A model generated the notes under the pieces. It did not search any database. It had not been told where the DNA came from and was given only the letters and a program-made list of their open reading frames with translations. The translations under genes were made by a program, and so were the position numbers. From Hymenoscyphus infarciens (taxonomy: Eukaryota; Ascomycota; Leotiomycetes; Helotiales; Helotiaceae), in NCBI GenBank assembly GCA_001414345.1, contig LLCB01000023.1, positions 1 through 64,000 on the forward strand: a stretch of DNA of 64,000 bases, in the 5' to 3' direction. Below, piece after piece: positions 1-12,233 of this stretch (position 1 is its first letter; every line of letters begins with the position of its first letter).

Positions 1-900
1 AATACTTCTTAGTTAAAAAGTATATATAAGAATTAGAATTAATATATATTCTATATTTATTAGTCTAGTAACTACTAAAAAGTATATTTAAATACTAGAA
101 TTATTATCTATTCTAGAACTTATTAGTTCTATAGCTACTAAAAATTATTAATAATTATTATAAATAGTAAATAATCTAGACTTATTAGCCTCTTAGCTAC
201 TAAAAAGTCTAAATATACTAGACTTATTAGTCTCTTAGCTACTAAAAAGTCTAAATATACTAGACTTATTAGTCTTTTAGCAACTAAAAAGTATTAATAA
301 TTATTATAAATAGTAAATAATCTAGACTTATTAGTCTCTTAGCTACTAAAAAGTCTAAATATACTAGACTTATTAGCCTCTTAGTAACTAAAAAGTCTAA
401 ATATACTAGATTTATTAGTCTTTTAGTAACTAAAAAGTATTAATAATTATTATAAATAGTAAATAATCTAGACTTATTAGCCTCTTAGTAACTAAAAAGT
501 CTAAATATACTAGACTTATTAGCCTCTAAGCTACTAAAAAGTATTAATAATTATTATAAATAGTAAATAATCTAGACTTATTATACTATTAGCTACTAAA
601 AAGTATTAATAATTATAATAAATAGTAAATAATCTAGACTTATTAGCCTCTTAGGAACTAAAAAGTCTAAATATACTAGACTTATTATTCTCTTAGCTAC
701 TATAAAGTATTAATAATTATTATAAATAGTAAATAATCTAGACTTATTAGTCTTCTAGATTCTAAAAAGTCTAAATATTCTATTCTTATTAGTCTATTAG
801 TAACTAAAAAGAATATATAAAGTATAGGATTAATATAAATTCTATACTTATTCGTTTATTAGCTACTAAAAGATATTTATAATTATTATAATTATTATTA
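1..900. repeat. AT-rich tandem array
   Basis: Two short AT-rich units alternate through this stretch. One runs AGTCTAAATATACTAGACTT and on to TTAGCTACTAAAA (about 42 bp). The other begins AGTATTAATAATTATTATAA and ends the same way (about 62 bp). Copies differ by a few bases, mainly transitions. There is no open frame. It could be a decayed satellite or the edge of a RIP-mutated block that continues outside the window. Confidence 0.8.
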
Positions 901-1080
901 TATATAATTTATATATTTTTCTATTACTATTCTATCTTTTTTACTATAATCTATCTAGATAGCTTATATTTATATAACTCTTATAATATGTCTCTATTCT
1001 TAGGGTTTCTTATTTTAGACGCTTAATTAATTTAGTATATAGCTATTACGTAAGTACTACGTAGTTATTATATAGAGCTA

Positions 1081-1290
1081 CTACGAATACTAAACTACGT
1101 TACGTTATAACGCTCTAACCTAGTTATATAACTCTTAGGAGAACTAGTTATAACCGGTATAACTTGCTCTAGGTTAAATCGGCATACGTATAGTACTATA
1201 CTAAACCACGTCGCGTCGTAACGCTCTAACCGAGTTATATAACCCTTAGGAGGGCTAGTCATAACTGGTATGACTGGCCCTCCTAAGGGT
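1081..1290. repeat. Transition-diverged direct repeat with a strong hairpin in the second copy
   Basis: An ~80 bp segment near 1085-1165 is repeated near 1190-1272. The first copy is AT-richer and nearly all differences are C/T or G/A, with about two transversions. In the second copy, positions 1243-1263 pair with 1269-1289 (21-bp arms, one mismatch) around a 5-base loop, forming a near-perfect hairpin. The first copy has lost much of the pairing. The short open frame across both copies is a by-product of the duplication, not a gene. Confidence 0.75.
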
Positions 1291-1418
1291 CGGGGCTCGG
1301 TTACTTTTGCATGCCCGTGGTGGTACTTTCGCACTTTTCTTCGAACGTTCTAAGTGAGTCGCCGACTCATACGGAGATAATACATATTGCCGGCGGCATA
1401 TCGCGATTAATAGGTAGG

Positions 1419-1632
1419 CTCCCGGTGGACAAAAATAGTGGCAGCCAAAATCGCAACGCCATAACTCAACAAACACTGATCGTAAAAATATAAAATAAAT
1501 ATGCATAGACGCGTAAGAGTTTAGTTTAACTTATCAACTGTTAACAGTTTTCATCTCATATACGCTGTGTTATGTGTGTTAGTACGTCTTGAAGCATACG
1601 GTAATAGTGCTACTTATTTTGTCCACCGGGAG
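1419..1632. mobile_element. 214-bp MITE with 7-bp target-site duplication
   Basis: The ends are inverted repeats beginning CTCCCGGTGGACAAAA, matched on the opposite strand at the right end (...TTTTGTCCACCGGGAG). AGGTAGG flanks it directly on both sides (1412-1418 and 1633-1639), as expected for a target-site duplication. One extra base (C) could make it 8 bp if the left boundary is moved. There is no coding capacity. A 7-8 bp duplication suits hAT or P-like families; the superfamily is not settled. The same terminal motif recurs alone near 48425. Confidence 0.8.
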
Positions 1633-1639
1633 AGGTAGG

Positions 1640-2569
1640 CTATAGATGTATCCACCATTGGATGTTTTTGTATACCGCGGAGTTAAATTGCATGATCCTT
1701 AGCGCAACACGTCCATTGGGTTGTCAAGTACGAGCAGAAACCCTGATTGCCAAATCAAGAAACCCGATCGCAGTTCCCCTGGTTCTAGCCTTGCTCACAC
1801 CATAAAGCTTCTGAGAAAACAGAAATATTGTTTAGAAAGTAATATATTATAGACTAGTGAACCAGAATGCCTCCTAACTATAATACACCCTTCGCTTTCT
1901 GTGCTAGACCCACTTTTTAAGACCTGAATGTTTTTCTTGAGGGGCCCGCCGCCAGCTGAACAGAGCCTCAAAATCAAGCCTTTGAATTACAAAACTAGCG
2001 AGCTTGCCAAAACTCTCACCATATCACTGGCTCCCCCGTCTATTTCCATAACTATAACTGAAACCCAACAAACAACTAAGAAAATGGATCTATAAGCTTC
2101 GCTTACACATCCTATTCCTAAGTTTCTAGAAGTAAGATTACCGATCAAGCCACCTCGGCCTCGAGTTAGTGCCGAGCCAGCCCCGATGCGCGAGGCGACT
2201 CTGGTGTATGGGGATTCAACCCCTCTCACTGGTCAAACCCGATACGGAATTTCCAGCAGGACGGCACGACATCTGGTTTAATACTAAATGACCGATCCCT
2301 TCATCCCCGTGCCACGGATTTTGCTGCATCTAACCCCATCGTCTGTTTGATACAAGATATAAGCTTTCCTCGCAGCTGTATCACCTGCCTGATTCATCAC
2401 CAGTATCACGACTTTAACAGTCTTTGATAGACTTTAATCGTAAGATAGAAAAGGCATCCTACATCAGTTGTAATTTCTGATCACGCTCACTTCGATCCTT
2501 ACGTGTAGATCATTTTGAACGCCACCATTTGCATTTTCCTTCAGCGCCACCAAAAACTTTCTCACCTCC
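1640..2569. other. Intergenic, 5' of the MFS transporter
   Basis: No coding sequence or RNA gene is recognised. The last few hundred bases should carry the transporter promoter and 5' UTR. Short open frames here have no family resemblance. Confidence 0.5.
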
Positions 2570-4295
2570 ATGGTGGTGGACCGGATCCTCAACGTTCTAG
2601 GGAGCAAAATGACGGAAAAGAGAAACAAAATTCCTTTTGAGGATAGCGAGATGGAGACAGCACGGAATTCCGATGAGCCTCCTCTGGAGAAACTGGGAAG
2701 CCAAAATAAGGAGACTGAAGCCAATATTTTCCCGGGAGGAACAGCTGAAGCGGAGGCTGATTTGGAAAGAGGGGGAGCGATTCCAAAGTCTGTACCTGTA
2801 CCTGGGGGTGTGAATCCAGCCGATTTCCCGGATGGAGGTCTGGAGGCGTGGCTTGTTGTTGCGGGTGGATGGTGTTGTTTGTTTACTTCTTTTGGATGGA
2901 TTAATTGCATTGGTACTGAACCCCGAACTCAAATGTCCCAGCCTGTTGGTCACAATGACTAACAAACTTCACAGGTCTTTTCCAAGAATATTATCAAAAC
3001 AACTTGTTGAAGGAATATGATTCAAGTACAATTTCTTGGATCACTTCGATAGAAGTCTTCTTCATGTTCCTCGGCGGTCCTATCTTTGGAAAAGTCTTTG
3101 ACAATTATGGCCCCCGTTGGCTTCTACTTGGTGGAAGTATAGCTCATGTTTTTGGTTTGATGATGACTTCTCTGGCAACTGAGTACTACCAGTTCGTCTT
3201 GGCTCAGGGAATTTGTAGTTCGTTTGGTGCGAGTGCTATCTTCTATTCGGCTATGAGTTCTGTTGGTACTTGGTTCTTTAAGAATCGGGCTGCTTCTTTT
3301 GGCGTCATGGCATCGGGTTCTTCCTTGGGGGGTGTGATATTGCCGTAAGTTCCCCATCCTATTAAGAGCTGCCTTGGCAGAACGCTTTGTCCAGTTTTGA
3401 CTCGATCTTGGTCTCAAATAATACTCAAGCTAACCCCATGATTAGCATCTTCGTCTCAAGACTCATTCCCCGAATCGGATTCCCTTGGACCATGAGAGCA
3501 TGCGCTTTCTTCATCCTCGGAATGCAAATCATTGCAAACTTGACAGTCAAATCCAGACTGACACCAATCCCCAAAAAGCTTGAGCTTATGGAGTTCATTC
3601 GGCCACTTAAAGAGCCAGCTTATGCGTTGACATGCATCGCATCATTCTTTTTCTTCTTTGGCACTTTCTTGCCTTTTGGCTATTTACCACTTTAGTAAGT
3701 ACTGATGAGAACATAAGAACTGCTCCATGCTAATGAAATATTTAGTGCCCAAGCACATGGCATGTCTGCCAGTCTCTCCATCTATCTCATCTCAATACTG
3801 AACGCATCCTCGTAAGTCCCCTCAAACCCCAAGTCCTTGCCCAAAATCAACTCCTAATAACCACCCAGAATCTTTGGCCGTATCCTCCCCGGAATAATGG
3901 CCGACAGAATAGGCCGCTTCAACACAATGATAACAACCACCCTCTTTTCCGCAATAATAGTCCTTGCCCTCTGGCTCCCCTCCCGCAGCAACGCACCAAT
4001 AATCGTCTTCTGCGTCCTCTACGGCTTTTCCTCTGGCGCATTCGTATCCATGGGTCCCGCTGTCCTCGCGCAAATATCTCCCATCAGAGAAATTGGCGTG
4101 CGAACCGGGACGTTCTTCCTTTTTGTTGCATTCGCGGGCTTGACGGGAAATCCCATTGGTGGTGCGCTTCTAAGTAATGGGGGTGGGGATTATACGCATT
4201 TGCAGATTTTCTGTGGATGTACTATGGCGGTGGGTGTGCTGTTTTATGTTGCGGCTCGGTGGGTGCAGGTTGGGTTTAAGATGAAGATTATTTAG
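2570..4295 (+). CDS. MFS monocarboxylate-type transporter (MCT/Mch-like)
   Basis: Predicted plasma-membrane transporter of the major facilitator superfamily, monocarboxylate porter type. Five exons: 2570-2912, 2975-3344, 3446-3694, 3746-3811, 3869-4295, giving 484 aa in phase throughout. A hydrophilic N-tail of about 85 residues precedes [15 protein letters not shown], the typical start of the first membrane segment. [11 protein letters not shown] and [13 protein letters not shown] after the first intron are also typical of the family, as is [16 protein letters not shown] between the later helices. Exon 4 is only 66 nt. A second in-frame ATG at 2609 (MTEKRNK) is an alternative start. The substrate cannot be told: fungal members carry monocarboxylates, riboflavin or unknown solutes. 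Both flanks are repeat-rich. Confidence 0.88.
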
Positions 4296-5449
4296 ATGAT
4301 CTTGAGGGGAGGAGATGGGGGAATTTTTTGAGAGAGGATATGTTTATATTGATAGATTTCGCTTGTGCATTTTTGTTGGGAGTTTAGCTTAGATACCAGA
4401 GCTTGGGAGTATACAGTACCTACATACACAACGTTTCGCTACTCAATTTGTAATCAGAAAATCACACATAATTTCACTCAATATTTATAGATCTTGGGGT
4501 CCAAACCTTCGTTTCGTGAAAAATAAACCTCTCAAGGTGACAAGGTCTGTGGATGTGAGGAATGCAGGAATTTTATCCAAATCACCTTGCAAATGGCAGT
4601 CCACTCTTCCTCACTCTTGATTCACCATTTGAAAATGATCCCTAGTCAGAGTAGCAGTTCACTTTGCAATTTTGGTTCATCGCAATGTATTATAATTAAC
4701 ATAATTCTTTAAACAGATTCAAGGGAAGTGATTTTGCAGTCTAATTACCTCTAGTAACTAAATCTAACAATCTCGATTTTTTAAAAATCTGAAGTAATAC
4801 TATTTAACGGATATCGTTTACCTATACGCTATACAAATCTTGTAGCTGGTTAACACAGGTAACTAAACCAAAGCAACTTATTTGTCTAAACCCTCTGGGA
4901 GAATTTTGTAGAACAGACAAGTTTTAGATAAACACCTCATAGTAATACATCTCTTATAGATTCATTAATTCCAGAAAGATTATTTATACATTATTCACTT
5001 TCTTTTCCGCGTGTGCTTTGTTAAAATTTGGACTTTGTCACTGTCGTTTAATGAGCTACTGCTGAACGAGATGACTGAGAGAGACTTTGCTTTAGATGAA
5101 GAAGGGATGATGCTGTGACTTCCTATCCAACTTGCTTATTTGCACCTCTCAAGAATGAATAATTTTTCGCAACATCGTAAAGTACTTTCAGACTATTGCC
5201 GTGCTTCATTAGCACTCTTGTGATCAGAACCAAGACATTGGGCGATTACAGCTCTCTCGGTCGCTCTCGGTCGCTCTAGTTATGCTTTCTTAGAGAGGTA
5301 TTTATAAATTAAGTTTTTTTATATAGAAGATTTATAAATAACTTAATTTAAAAATAGAAGCTTTTTACTAAATAGATTTATAATTTAAAATAAGATTTAT
5401 AAATTGATTTAATTTAATTCAACTTATATATATATAGAGTTTTACGAAC
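4296..5449. other. Intergenic, increasingly AT-rich
   Basis: Contains the 3' UTR of the transporter, then non-coding sequence that becomes strongly AT-rich after about 5285. A doubled GGTCGCTCTC lies near 5260. No gene is supported. Confidence 0.5.
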
Positions 5450-5949
5450 AGACTTAAGCAGCGATCTAATATATATTAGATTATCGTGATATATATTATA
5501 TAATAAATATTATAAATTCTTATCTAATATAATAAATATTATTAAAAAAGTAAGAATAATTAATAAATATCAGGTTTTTAGTACTAGTATCTTATAGTAC
5601 TAAATCGATATTATATAACTTTTTTTTCTTTTTAAAAATCTATTTTATAATTAAAAAGTTATTATATAACTCTTAAGTAAGTATAGAGAGGTTATTATAA
5701 GAGATATAATCTCTTAGAGTTATAAATAATTAGAATTTATAGTTAAAACTATAAAACTTTATCTTTATTTTTAGAAAGTACTAAGACTAAGCATTCTATT
5801 AGCTCTCGGCCGGATTAACTATTTTCTACTAATAATTAATATATTATCGGTTATCCTTAGAAACCTGGTATCTATCAGATTACTAATATAATATAATAAA
5901 CATCATAGACTCTCTCGGTATGTCACCGGTAATATCGCCGCCAAAGTCT
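5450..5949. mobile_element. ~500-bp inverted-repeat element, copy A
   Basis: Bounded by AGACTTAAGCAGCGAT on the left and ATCGCCGCCAAAGTCT on the right, degenerate forms of the terminal motif AGACTTAGGCGGCGAT. The interior is very AT-rich with no open frame, consistent with a RIP-mutated non-autonomous DNA transposon. The sequence is matched in reverse orientation by copy B at 6286-6786. No clear target-site duplication is visible. The inverted match seems to extend a few bases outward on both sides (CGAAC/GTTC), so the exact boundary is uncertain. Confidence 0.7.
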
Positions 5950-6285
5950 GTTCACGAATCAAGGGCGCGAACCAAACAGGCCCTAATACTCTCCCACAGA
6001 GTCTAAGATAAAAATCAGCCCTGAGAATGCAACTAAGTGAATACGACAGCTAGATACAGGGGTGTAGGTGTGTCTATACAAATCTCTCGTGTAGATTTAC
6101 GAATCCACACTCACTCTTGATCCCAAAACCACAAAAAAAGCATAAAAAGAATTTCTTTTAAGCAAAGCATATAAAAGCACACTAAAACTCATATTCCAAA
6201 GCTCTCTAGTACAAGCATACAAGTCTTTAGGCGGGCTTCCTATCCCATCAAAAACGGATTTTCTTGTCCTCAGCTATGAATTATA
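5950..6285. other. 336-bp spacer between two inverted element copies
   Basis: More normal base composition than the flanking copies, and not repeated elsewhere in the window as far as I can see. No coding sequence is recognised. It would form the loop if both arms were transcribed together. Confidence 0.5.
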
Positions 6286-6786
6286 AGACTTAGGCGGCGA
6301 TATTACCGGTGACATATCGAGAGAGTCTACGATATTATTATATTATAATAGTAATCTGATCGATACCAGGTTTCTAAGGATAACTAACATTATAGCAATT
6401 AATAGCGGAAAAATAATCTAGAGGATAATAGTTCTTCTAGCTAAGAGCTAATAGAATACTTAGTCTCATAAATTTATATGATTTTATTAGTAAATTCTAA
6501 TTATTTATAACTCTAAGAGATTATACGTCTTATTATAAGTCCTTTATACTAAATTAAGATTTATATAATCACTTTTTAATATAATAAAGTAGATTTTTAA
6601 AAAGAAAAGATAAGTTATATAAAATCTATTTAGTACTATAAGGCACTAGTGCTAAAAACCCGATCTTTACTAATTATACTTTACTCTTTTAACAATATTT
6701 CATAAGTATTAGATGAGAATTTATAATATTTATCCTATGATATATATCGTGATAGTCCGATAAATATCGTATCGCCGCCTAAGTCT
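6286..6786. mobile_element. ~500-bp inverted-repeat element, copy B
   Basis: Begins AGACTTAGGCGGCGATAT and ends ATCGCCGCCTAAGTCT, so both terminal repeats are well kept. The left ~180 bp align with the reverse complement of the right end of copy A, and the right end aligns with the left end of copy A. Differences are largely transitions. No coding capacity remains. Confidence 0.72.
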
Positions 6787-7167
6787 GAGAAGGGATTGTA
6801 TAGAGAATTGGTGCGCTTCATAGCAAACACCTGGCAACTCGTAGCTACTCTCGGACCTAACCCATTCACGAGAAAGAAAGTTCGAGTTTCTTCAACTAGC
6901 AAACGTACACTTCCACTCCTTGATTTGAACTCATGACCAAAAAAGCGAGAGAGGAGAAGAGGTATACAAGCGCAAAAAGCGAGACTAAAAATGATGCGCT
7001 GAATTACTCCTGAGAGTCAAGCACAAAAGGAAACTAAAATCGATGTTCAGAGCAATAGATTACTAGGTGTGTATGTACTTCGAGTTTTCTATCTAGCAAC
7101 CAGCTTCCCCACAAAAAGTAACTCTAGCCAAAGCAACATCTCCCCTCCCCCCTTCCACCTGTCCCCA
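6787..7167. other. Intergenic, 3' of OTU1
   Basis: Normal composition returns after copy B. It holds the 3' UTR of the minus-strand OTU1 gene. No other feature is seen. Confidence 0.5.
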
Positions 7168-8457
7168 TCACCCAGCAATCTCAGCCATATCATAATGCCC
7201 CGTCTGCTGCGCATGTGTATTCGCCTGCCCTTGCCCAACAACAACCGCCCCACAGATCTGACATTTAATCTTCATACCCCCAGTATCAGTGTAATAATTC
7301 TGTTTCTGCAGCTTCTTACACAGTCCCAGGGCAGCTATCAAAACTTGGTGGTCGTCCGAGTCAAAGACTCGCTTGTCGAATTCAGGGGGCGCGTCGGCTT
7401 TGGTGTGGGGTGGGTCCGAGGGGGATTGCACTATGGTGTCGTAGTGGATGCCGGAGTAGACGAGGATGCAGCGGGTTGGTCGGGATTCGTTAAATTTGTC
7501 TACGCGGAGGGACTGTGAAGTGTTAAGAGGGGTTGACGGAGAGGTGGGGGAGATGGGGGAGAAAAAAGCTTGGTTTTAAGCGCTCTTGGACAACGAGAAA
7601 TAGTCTTGAAGGTTTAGATCAAAAACCTTCTCGAACAACAATGTGCAATGGTTCCATAATCTCCGGAGCAAAGATTTGGAGAAGGGGTGGTTCTCTTACC
7701 TTGACATCTATACTGCATATCTCTATATCAAAGTGATTTGCCAATATCCCCATCTCAATGGCTCCTCCCCACGCATCTTGTGTCTGTATCCAGCGGCAGT
7801 AGTTATCTGGTTCTTGTTCAAGGACTACTTTGGAGTAGGTTTCGGGGTCGGCTTGTATGGCACTCGCGACGAGAGACCGCAATTCTGGCATACTCTGATC
7901 ATCACCCGGTAGAACTGCTGTGCCAAATGCGCGAAACAGACAAGAGTTGTCGTCTGGCATTACTCGCAGAACTAGCACTTTAGTTAGCATCTTCCATTTG
8001 ACGATTGAAACCACAGATTGAACCCACCAAGCGTAGCCCCACGATCTGGCAGAGGCATTTCTGGCACATCCCCATCCATGATTTTCTTCGTCAGCGCAAT
8101 AGGTTTGTCCTTCTTTTCCGACGCTGAAGCTTGCGCCTCGCCTCCCTTTTGTGCCCCAGCTTTGTTTGCTGTTCCTCCTGGTGGTACAGATGCAGTTTGT
8201 GATGTTGGAGTGGAGTTGGGGTCATCTCGTGGGCTGATAGTAAGCTGTTCTCCGTCGAGCTTGACGTCGAGTTTGCTCAGGAGTTGCAATTTTTCGTACT
8301 TGTCGAGTCGCAAGGGCTGAGGGGGGTATCCATACTTTATATCGAAGCTCGAAATGGAGGTCTTCTCGGTGATCTGGGCGATGAGATGTTCGATGGTAGC
8401 ATCGTCTGCGAGAGTAATCGTCGATACGCCCCCTGGGGCTCTCAGTCTGGCGCGCAT
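7168..8457 (-). CDS. OTU1: OTU1/YOD1-type ubiquitin thioesterase
   Basis: Deubiquitinating cysteine protease that works with Cdc48/p97 on ubiquitinated substrates. Exons on the minus strand: 8457-8028, 7971-7700, 7512-7168, giving 348 aa. Residues 1-80 form the ubiquitin-like (UBX-like) Cdc48-binding domain, starting MRARLRAPGGVSTITL. The OTU domain begins near residue 144; MPDDNSCLFRAFG holds the catalytic Cys154, and VYSGIHYDTIV the catalytic His257. The C-terminus ends in a C2H2 finger (CQIC at 318-321, His334 and His340), as in yeast Otu1. The first intron uses a GTGGGT donor, the only choice that keeps frame into VLRVMPDD. I chose the ATG at 8457 over one 46 codons upstream because the family starts at the UBX-like fold. 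It is divergent from the RSC-type gene. Confidence 0.93.
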
Positions 8458-8882
8458 GATATCTGGAAATAGGAAGGTGTGACGAGGATAGTGGAGAGTG
8501 AGATGGTGGGATGAGATGAAGACGTAGATGGAGAATGGAGGGGTAGATACGTAGGAAAGTGAATGGGACCTGGACTGGACAGGAATGGGCAACAAATCTT
8601 TGCCACTTGAATAGAAAGTGAATGGCGGATTCTCGAGAGAAATCCGACCTACCTGGCGGACACGACAACGTAGAAATCAATCTTTCTTGTGTCAGATGAA
8701 GAAGAACAAGACTCTCACAGGATGCCCTACACCCGACCTCGGGACCGCAGGTTCACAAAGGGGTCACGTGATAATGCCAAGAGATCAAGTTCCAGCGCGT
8801 TTCTCACTCGCGACCTTATTGCTTGCCAGTGAACTCTACCCTCCCATTATTGATGTCGCATCTTTTGGAGGAGTTTTTAATC
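8458..8882. promoter_or_regulatory. Shared divergent promoter region, OTU1 / RSC1-like
   Basis: 425 bp separate the two start codons, so both promoters and 5' UTRs must lie here. No specific binding site is convincing. Confidence 0.5.
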
Positions 8883-11845
8883 ATGTCTTCTGAAGCTCCA
8901 ACCCAGCCTGCGCCCGAGGCACCTCCTTCTGTTGAAGTGAAAGCAGAAGAAAAGGCAGCCCCGGAAAGTAATGCGACAACCACACAACACAGCGATGCGA
9001 ACCCGGCGAACCCTCCAGAAGCTACCCCATCTGCGACAACGCCAGCACCATCTGCCCAAGCGGGTCTGAGTAAACAAGAAAATGAGCAGCTGGATGGAAT
9101 ACTGAGGAGACTGAGCGATTCTCGAGATCCCAATGAGTGAGTCTGTTCAATTGAGAAGCAATGGCGCAACTTGGGTGTTGACGTTGCAATAGTCAGGAAC
9201 GCGAAATCGCCCTCGCCTTTCAACGTATGCTCAATAAACGAAATTACCCCGATTACTTTCGCATAATCAAGGACCCAATCGCATTGAGCACCATTCGAGT
9301 ATGTAAAGTCCAAAGTAAGTAGCTTGTGAAAATAGACTGACCAAAGTCAGAGTAAAATCAACAAGAAACAGTACACCCACCAGAGAGAATTCATCCGAGA
9401 CTTTGCCCAAATATGCCACAATGCCATGGTCTATAATCGACCGTCTTCCGAAGTTTACCAAGATGCCGTTGCTCTAAAAGCTCTCCTGGTGGAGGAATTG
9501 CAAAAGTTGGTTGACGAGAAGGTTTTAACTGCAGAAGATGCGGCTCTGCCAGATCTGGGGGAGATTCCAGAAGCAGAACCATCACCACCTCGAGATCCGG
9601 AAGAAGAAGAAGAGGCCGAGGCAGAACCAGAAGAGGACGAGGAGGATTCGGACGAGGACGAGGACCCAGAAGAAGACGTTACGGATGACGACCGACCTCG
9701 AGGACGACGCACAAAGCGGGGACGCAGATCATCTGCTGCCAATAAGCGCGAGAAAAGACAAGAGAGCGAGAGTAAGGAGGACCCCGAATCGCAAAAGAAA
9801 CGAGGGAGGCCGCCCAAGGTTCATACCCCCATGGAAGCCCGAATAAACACGATCCTGAAGACTCTGCGAAAGTTCAAAAACGATAAGAATGAGCTGAAGG
9901 TCCTACATTTTGAAAAGTTGCCAGATAAATCTTTGATGCCCGAGTATTATCAAGAGATCAAGCAACCAATTGCGATGGACACAATCAAGAAGAGGGCGAA
10001 GAGAAAGAATTATCAATCCGTGGACCAAGTACTGAAGGATCTGAATTTAATGTTTGAGAATGCCAAATCATACAACTTGGAGGATAGTCAGGTATATAAG
10101 GATGCGGTGGACTTGCAAAAGGAAGCAAAGATTATTGCCGAGCAGGAGAAACAGAAACCCGATGAAGATTTCGCAGACGAAGATGGCCGGTTACCATTGT
10201 CGGAGATTCTGCACAATGGAGAACTATGGAAAGTAGGGGACTGGGTACATTTGGCAAACCCCAACGATGTCACCAAACCCATCGTTGCCCAAGTCTATCG
10301 CACATGGCAAGATCCAACAGGCCAGAAGTGGATTAATGCGTGTTGGTACTATCGACCTGAGCAGACCGTACACAGATACGAGAAGCACTTTTTTGAGAAC
10401 GAAGTTGTCAAGACAGGTCAGTATCGAGATCACAAGATTGATGAAGTTGTCGATCGCTGTTTTGTCATGTTCTTTACGAGATTCAACAAGGGTCGCCCTC
10501 GTGGATTTCCTGCCGATAAAGAAGTATATGTTTGCGAGGCTCGTTATAATGAGATGCAGCACAAGTTGAATAAGATCAAGACTTGGGCTAGTTGTGTTCC
10601 AGATGAGGTGAGGGAGAAGGACTACGAGATGGATTTGTTTGATGTACCAAGAACGACAAAGAAAGTCCCTAGCCCCATCAAACATTTACTTCGAGAAGAC
10701 GCAAAGGAGGACGATCCAATTCCAAAGCCAACTTGGGGAGCTCCTAATGCGCCACCGATCGTGGGTGCTGTTCACAAACGACCCCGCGAGGCCAATGTAA
10801 GTTTGGATGTTCATGTTCCTGCTAATCTTCACCCCACGCTAATAATAAGATGAAGGAATCACCTCCACCCGAACCAACACCTTCACCACCACCTCCCGAG
10901 CCAGAGCCAGTTCGACGCCCGATTACTAGCGACCGACCTCGATACGATAGAGAACCCTCCTTGGCACGTTCCCACTCCAACGCGGCCCTTCCCTCCCCGA
11001 TGGCGAATCATACTCCTCTTCCTGCCCAATATGGCCAGCAATTTCCCTCCGTCCGTCCATCGCAATCGCCTGCACCTTTGACGCACTCAATGTCATATGG
11101 ATCGCACGGCTCCCATAGTTCTTCGGGTCACCCTGCCGTAACACATACCCCACATTACCAGCAGACAAGCTATGCGCCTCAATATACCTCTGGTGCAACT
11201 CCCATCGCGCAACACTCCAGCGGTCAATATCAGGGTAACAATGCAGGAACACCGGTTCGTCATGTCGCGCCGGTCCAGGCACCACACAACGCCTACAACC
11301 CTCCCCGTCCTGTCGAGGTATACCATTTGCCACCACCCGCCAATAATTCCATTCCTCCCGAAATCCGAAATCAATTCCAGCAAGATGCATATGGCCAAGT
11401 TCTCTTCTTCACTGCTCCTCCGCTTGACGCCAACCCCATCCCAGAGGAGAAGCGTACCCTGACGCATAGCTTGCGATATCTTGCGGATAAAGCACGTGCT
11501 AAGGAGGAGGAAGATAAGAAGCGCAAGGCGAAGCAGGCGGAATTTGAAGCCGAGGCCAATGCTAAGGTCAAGAGGATGAAGGCTGATCATGCGGGCGGTG
11601 ATCAACAACTTCTTGAATCCAAGCTTTCTGTGATGGAACTGTGGAGTAAGAATATGGAGCGGGGTACTGATGAGTTGTATAAGCAGATGCATGGTGATGA
11701 TTGGGAGGCAGCTAGGGAGGCGGATTTGGGGAAGTTGGCTGCGAAGCAGGAGGAAGCCTTTAGGAAGCAACAGGAGGTTGAGAGGTTCCAGGAGGAGAAT
11801 AAGAAGGCGCGGGAGGTTAAGGTTTCGGGCTTTACGTGGGTTTAG
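8883..11845 (+). CDS. RSC1/RSC2-like chromatin remodelling subunit (two bromodomains plus BAH)
   Basis: Subunit of the RSC (SWI/SNF-class) nucleosome remodelling complex, nuclear. Exons 8883-9136, 9193-9298, 9351-10796, 10850-11845 give 933 aa. After an Ala/Pro/Glu-rich start, bromodomain 1 spans about 62-170 (acetyl-lysine Asn in MVYNRPSS, near 149). An acidic, then basic stretch (about 195-275) ends in an AT-hook-like KKRGRPPK. Bromodomain 2 covers about 280-380 (Asn in AKSYNLED). A BAH domain starts near 407 (NGELWKVGDWVHLANP). The C-terminal third is Pro/Gln/His-rich and disordered, followed by a charged predicted coiled coil (about 820-930). The domain order matches yeast Rsc1/Rsc2 and the core of polybromo. 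The bromodomain 1 exons are split by two short introns that join in phase. Confidence 0.92.
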
Positions 11846-12233
11846 GGGAAGTTTTTTTCTTTTTTACGAAAGGGTTGTATTCTTTGGGGCCGGGCTTGCG
11901 TGAAAGGGAAGGGAAATAACCCTTGTACTTGTAGTTTTTGATGGCACACAATTTGAGACACCAGGGCGTTTTATTGGGTGTTAGGTAGTCAAATGATGGC
12001 TATGGGATACCATAATGAATGAATCAGCCTTTCTGACAATTTTAAATTATTATTTTCTAACTTTTTGTTAAATTGGTCAAATATGACCGTCCCAGTGTTC
12101 ATCGAAGAGCATGGTGATGTAGCTGGTACATTGAGCATTGTGATATGCGACTGATTACTATGACGCGTGGCAAATGGAGTCGAAGATTATATTGCTTCTA
12201 GAACTATGATATAACTTCTAGGCAGACTTAGGC
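11846..12233. other. Intergenic, 3' of RSC1-like gene
   Basis: 3' UTR and spacer up to the next repeat. No gene is seen. Confidence 0.5.

Noticed and set aside
1095..1334. 79-residue minus-strand open frame with an internal protein repeat
   Set aside because: The repeat is the DNA duplication and hairpin read in frame; no start context, introns or family signal.
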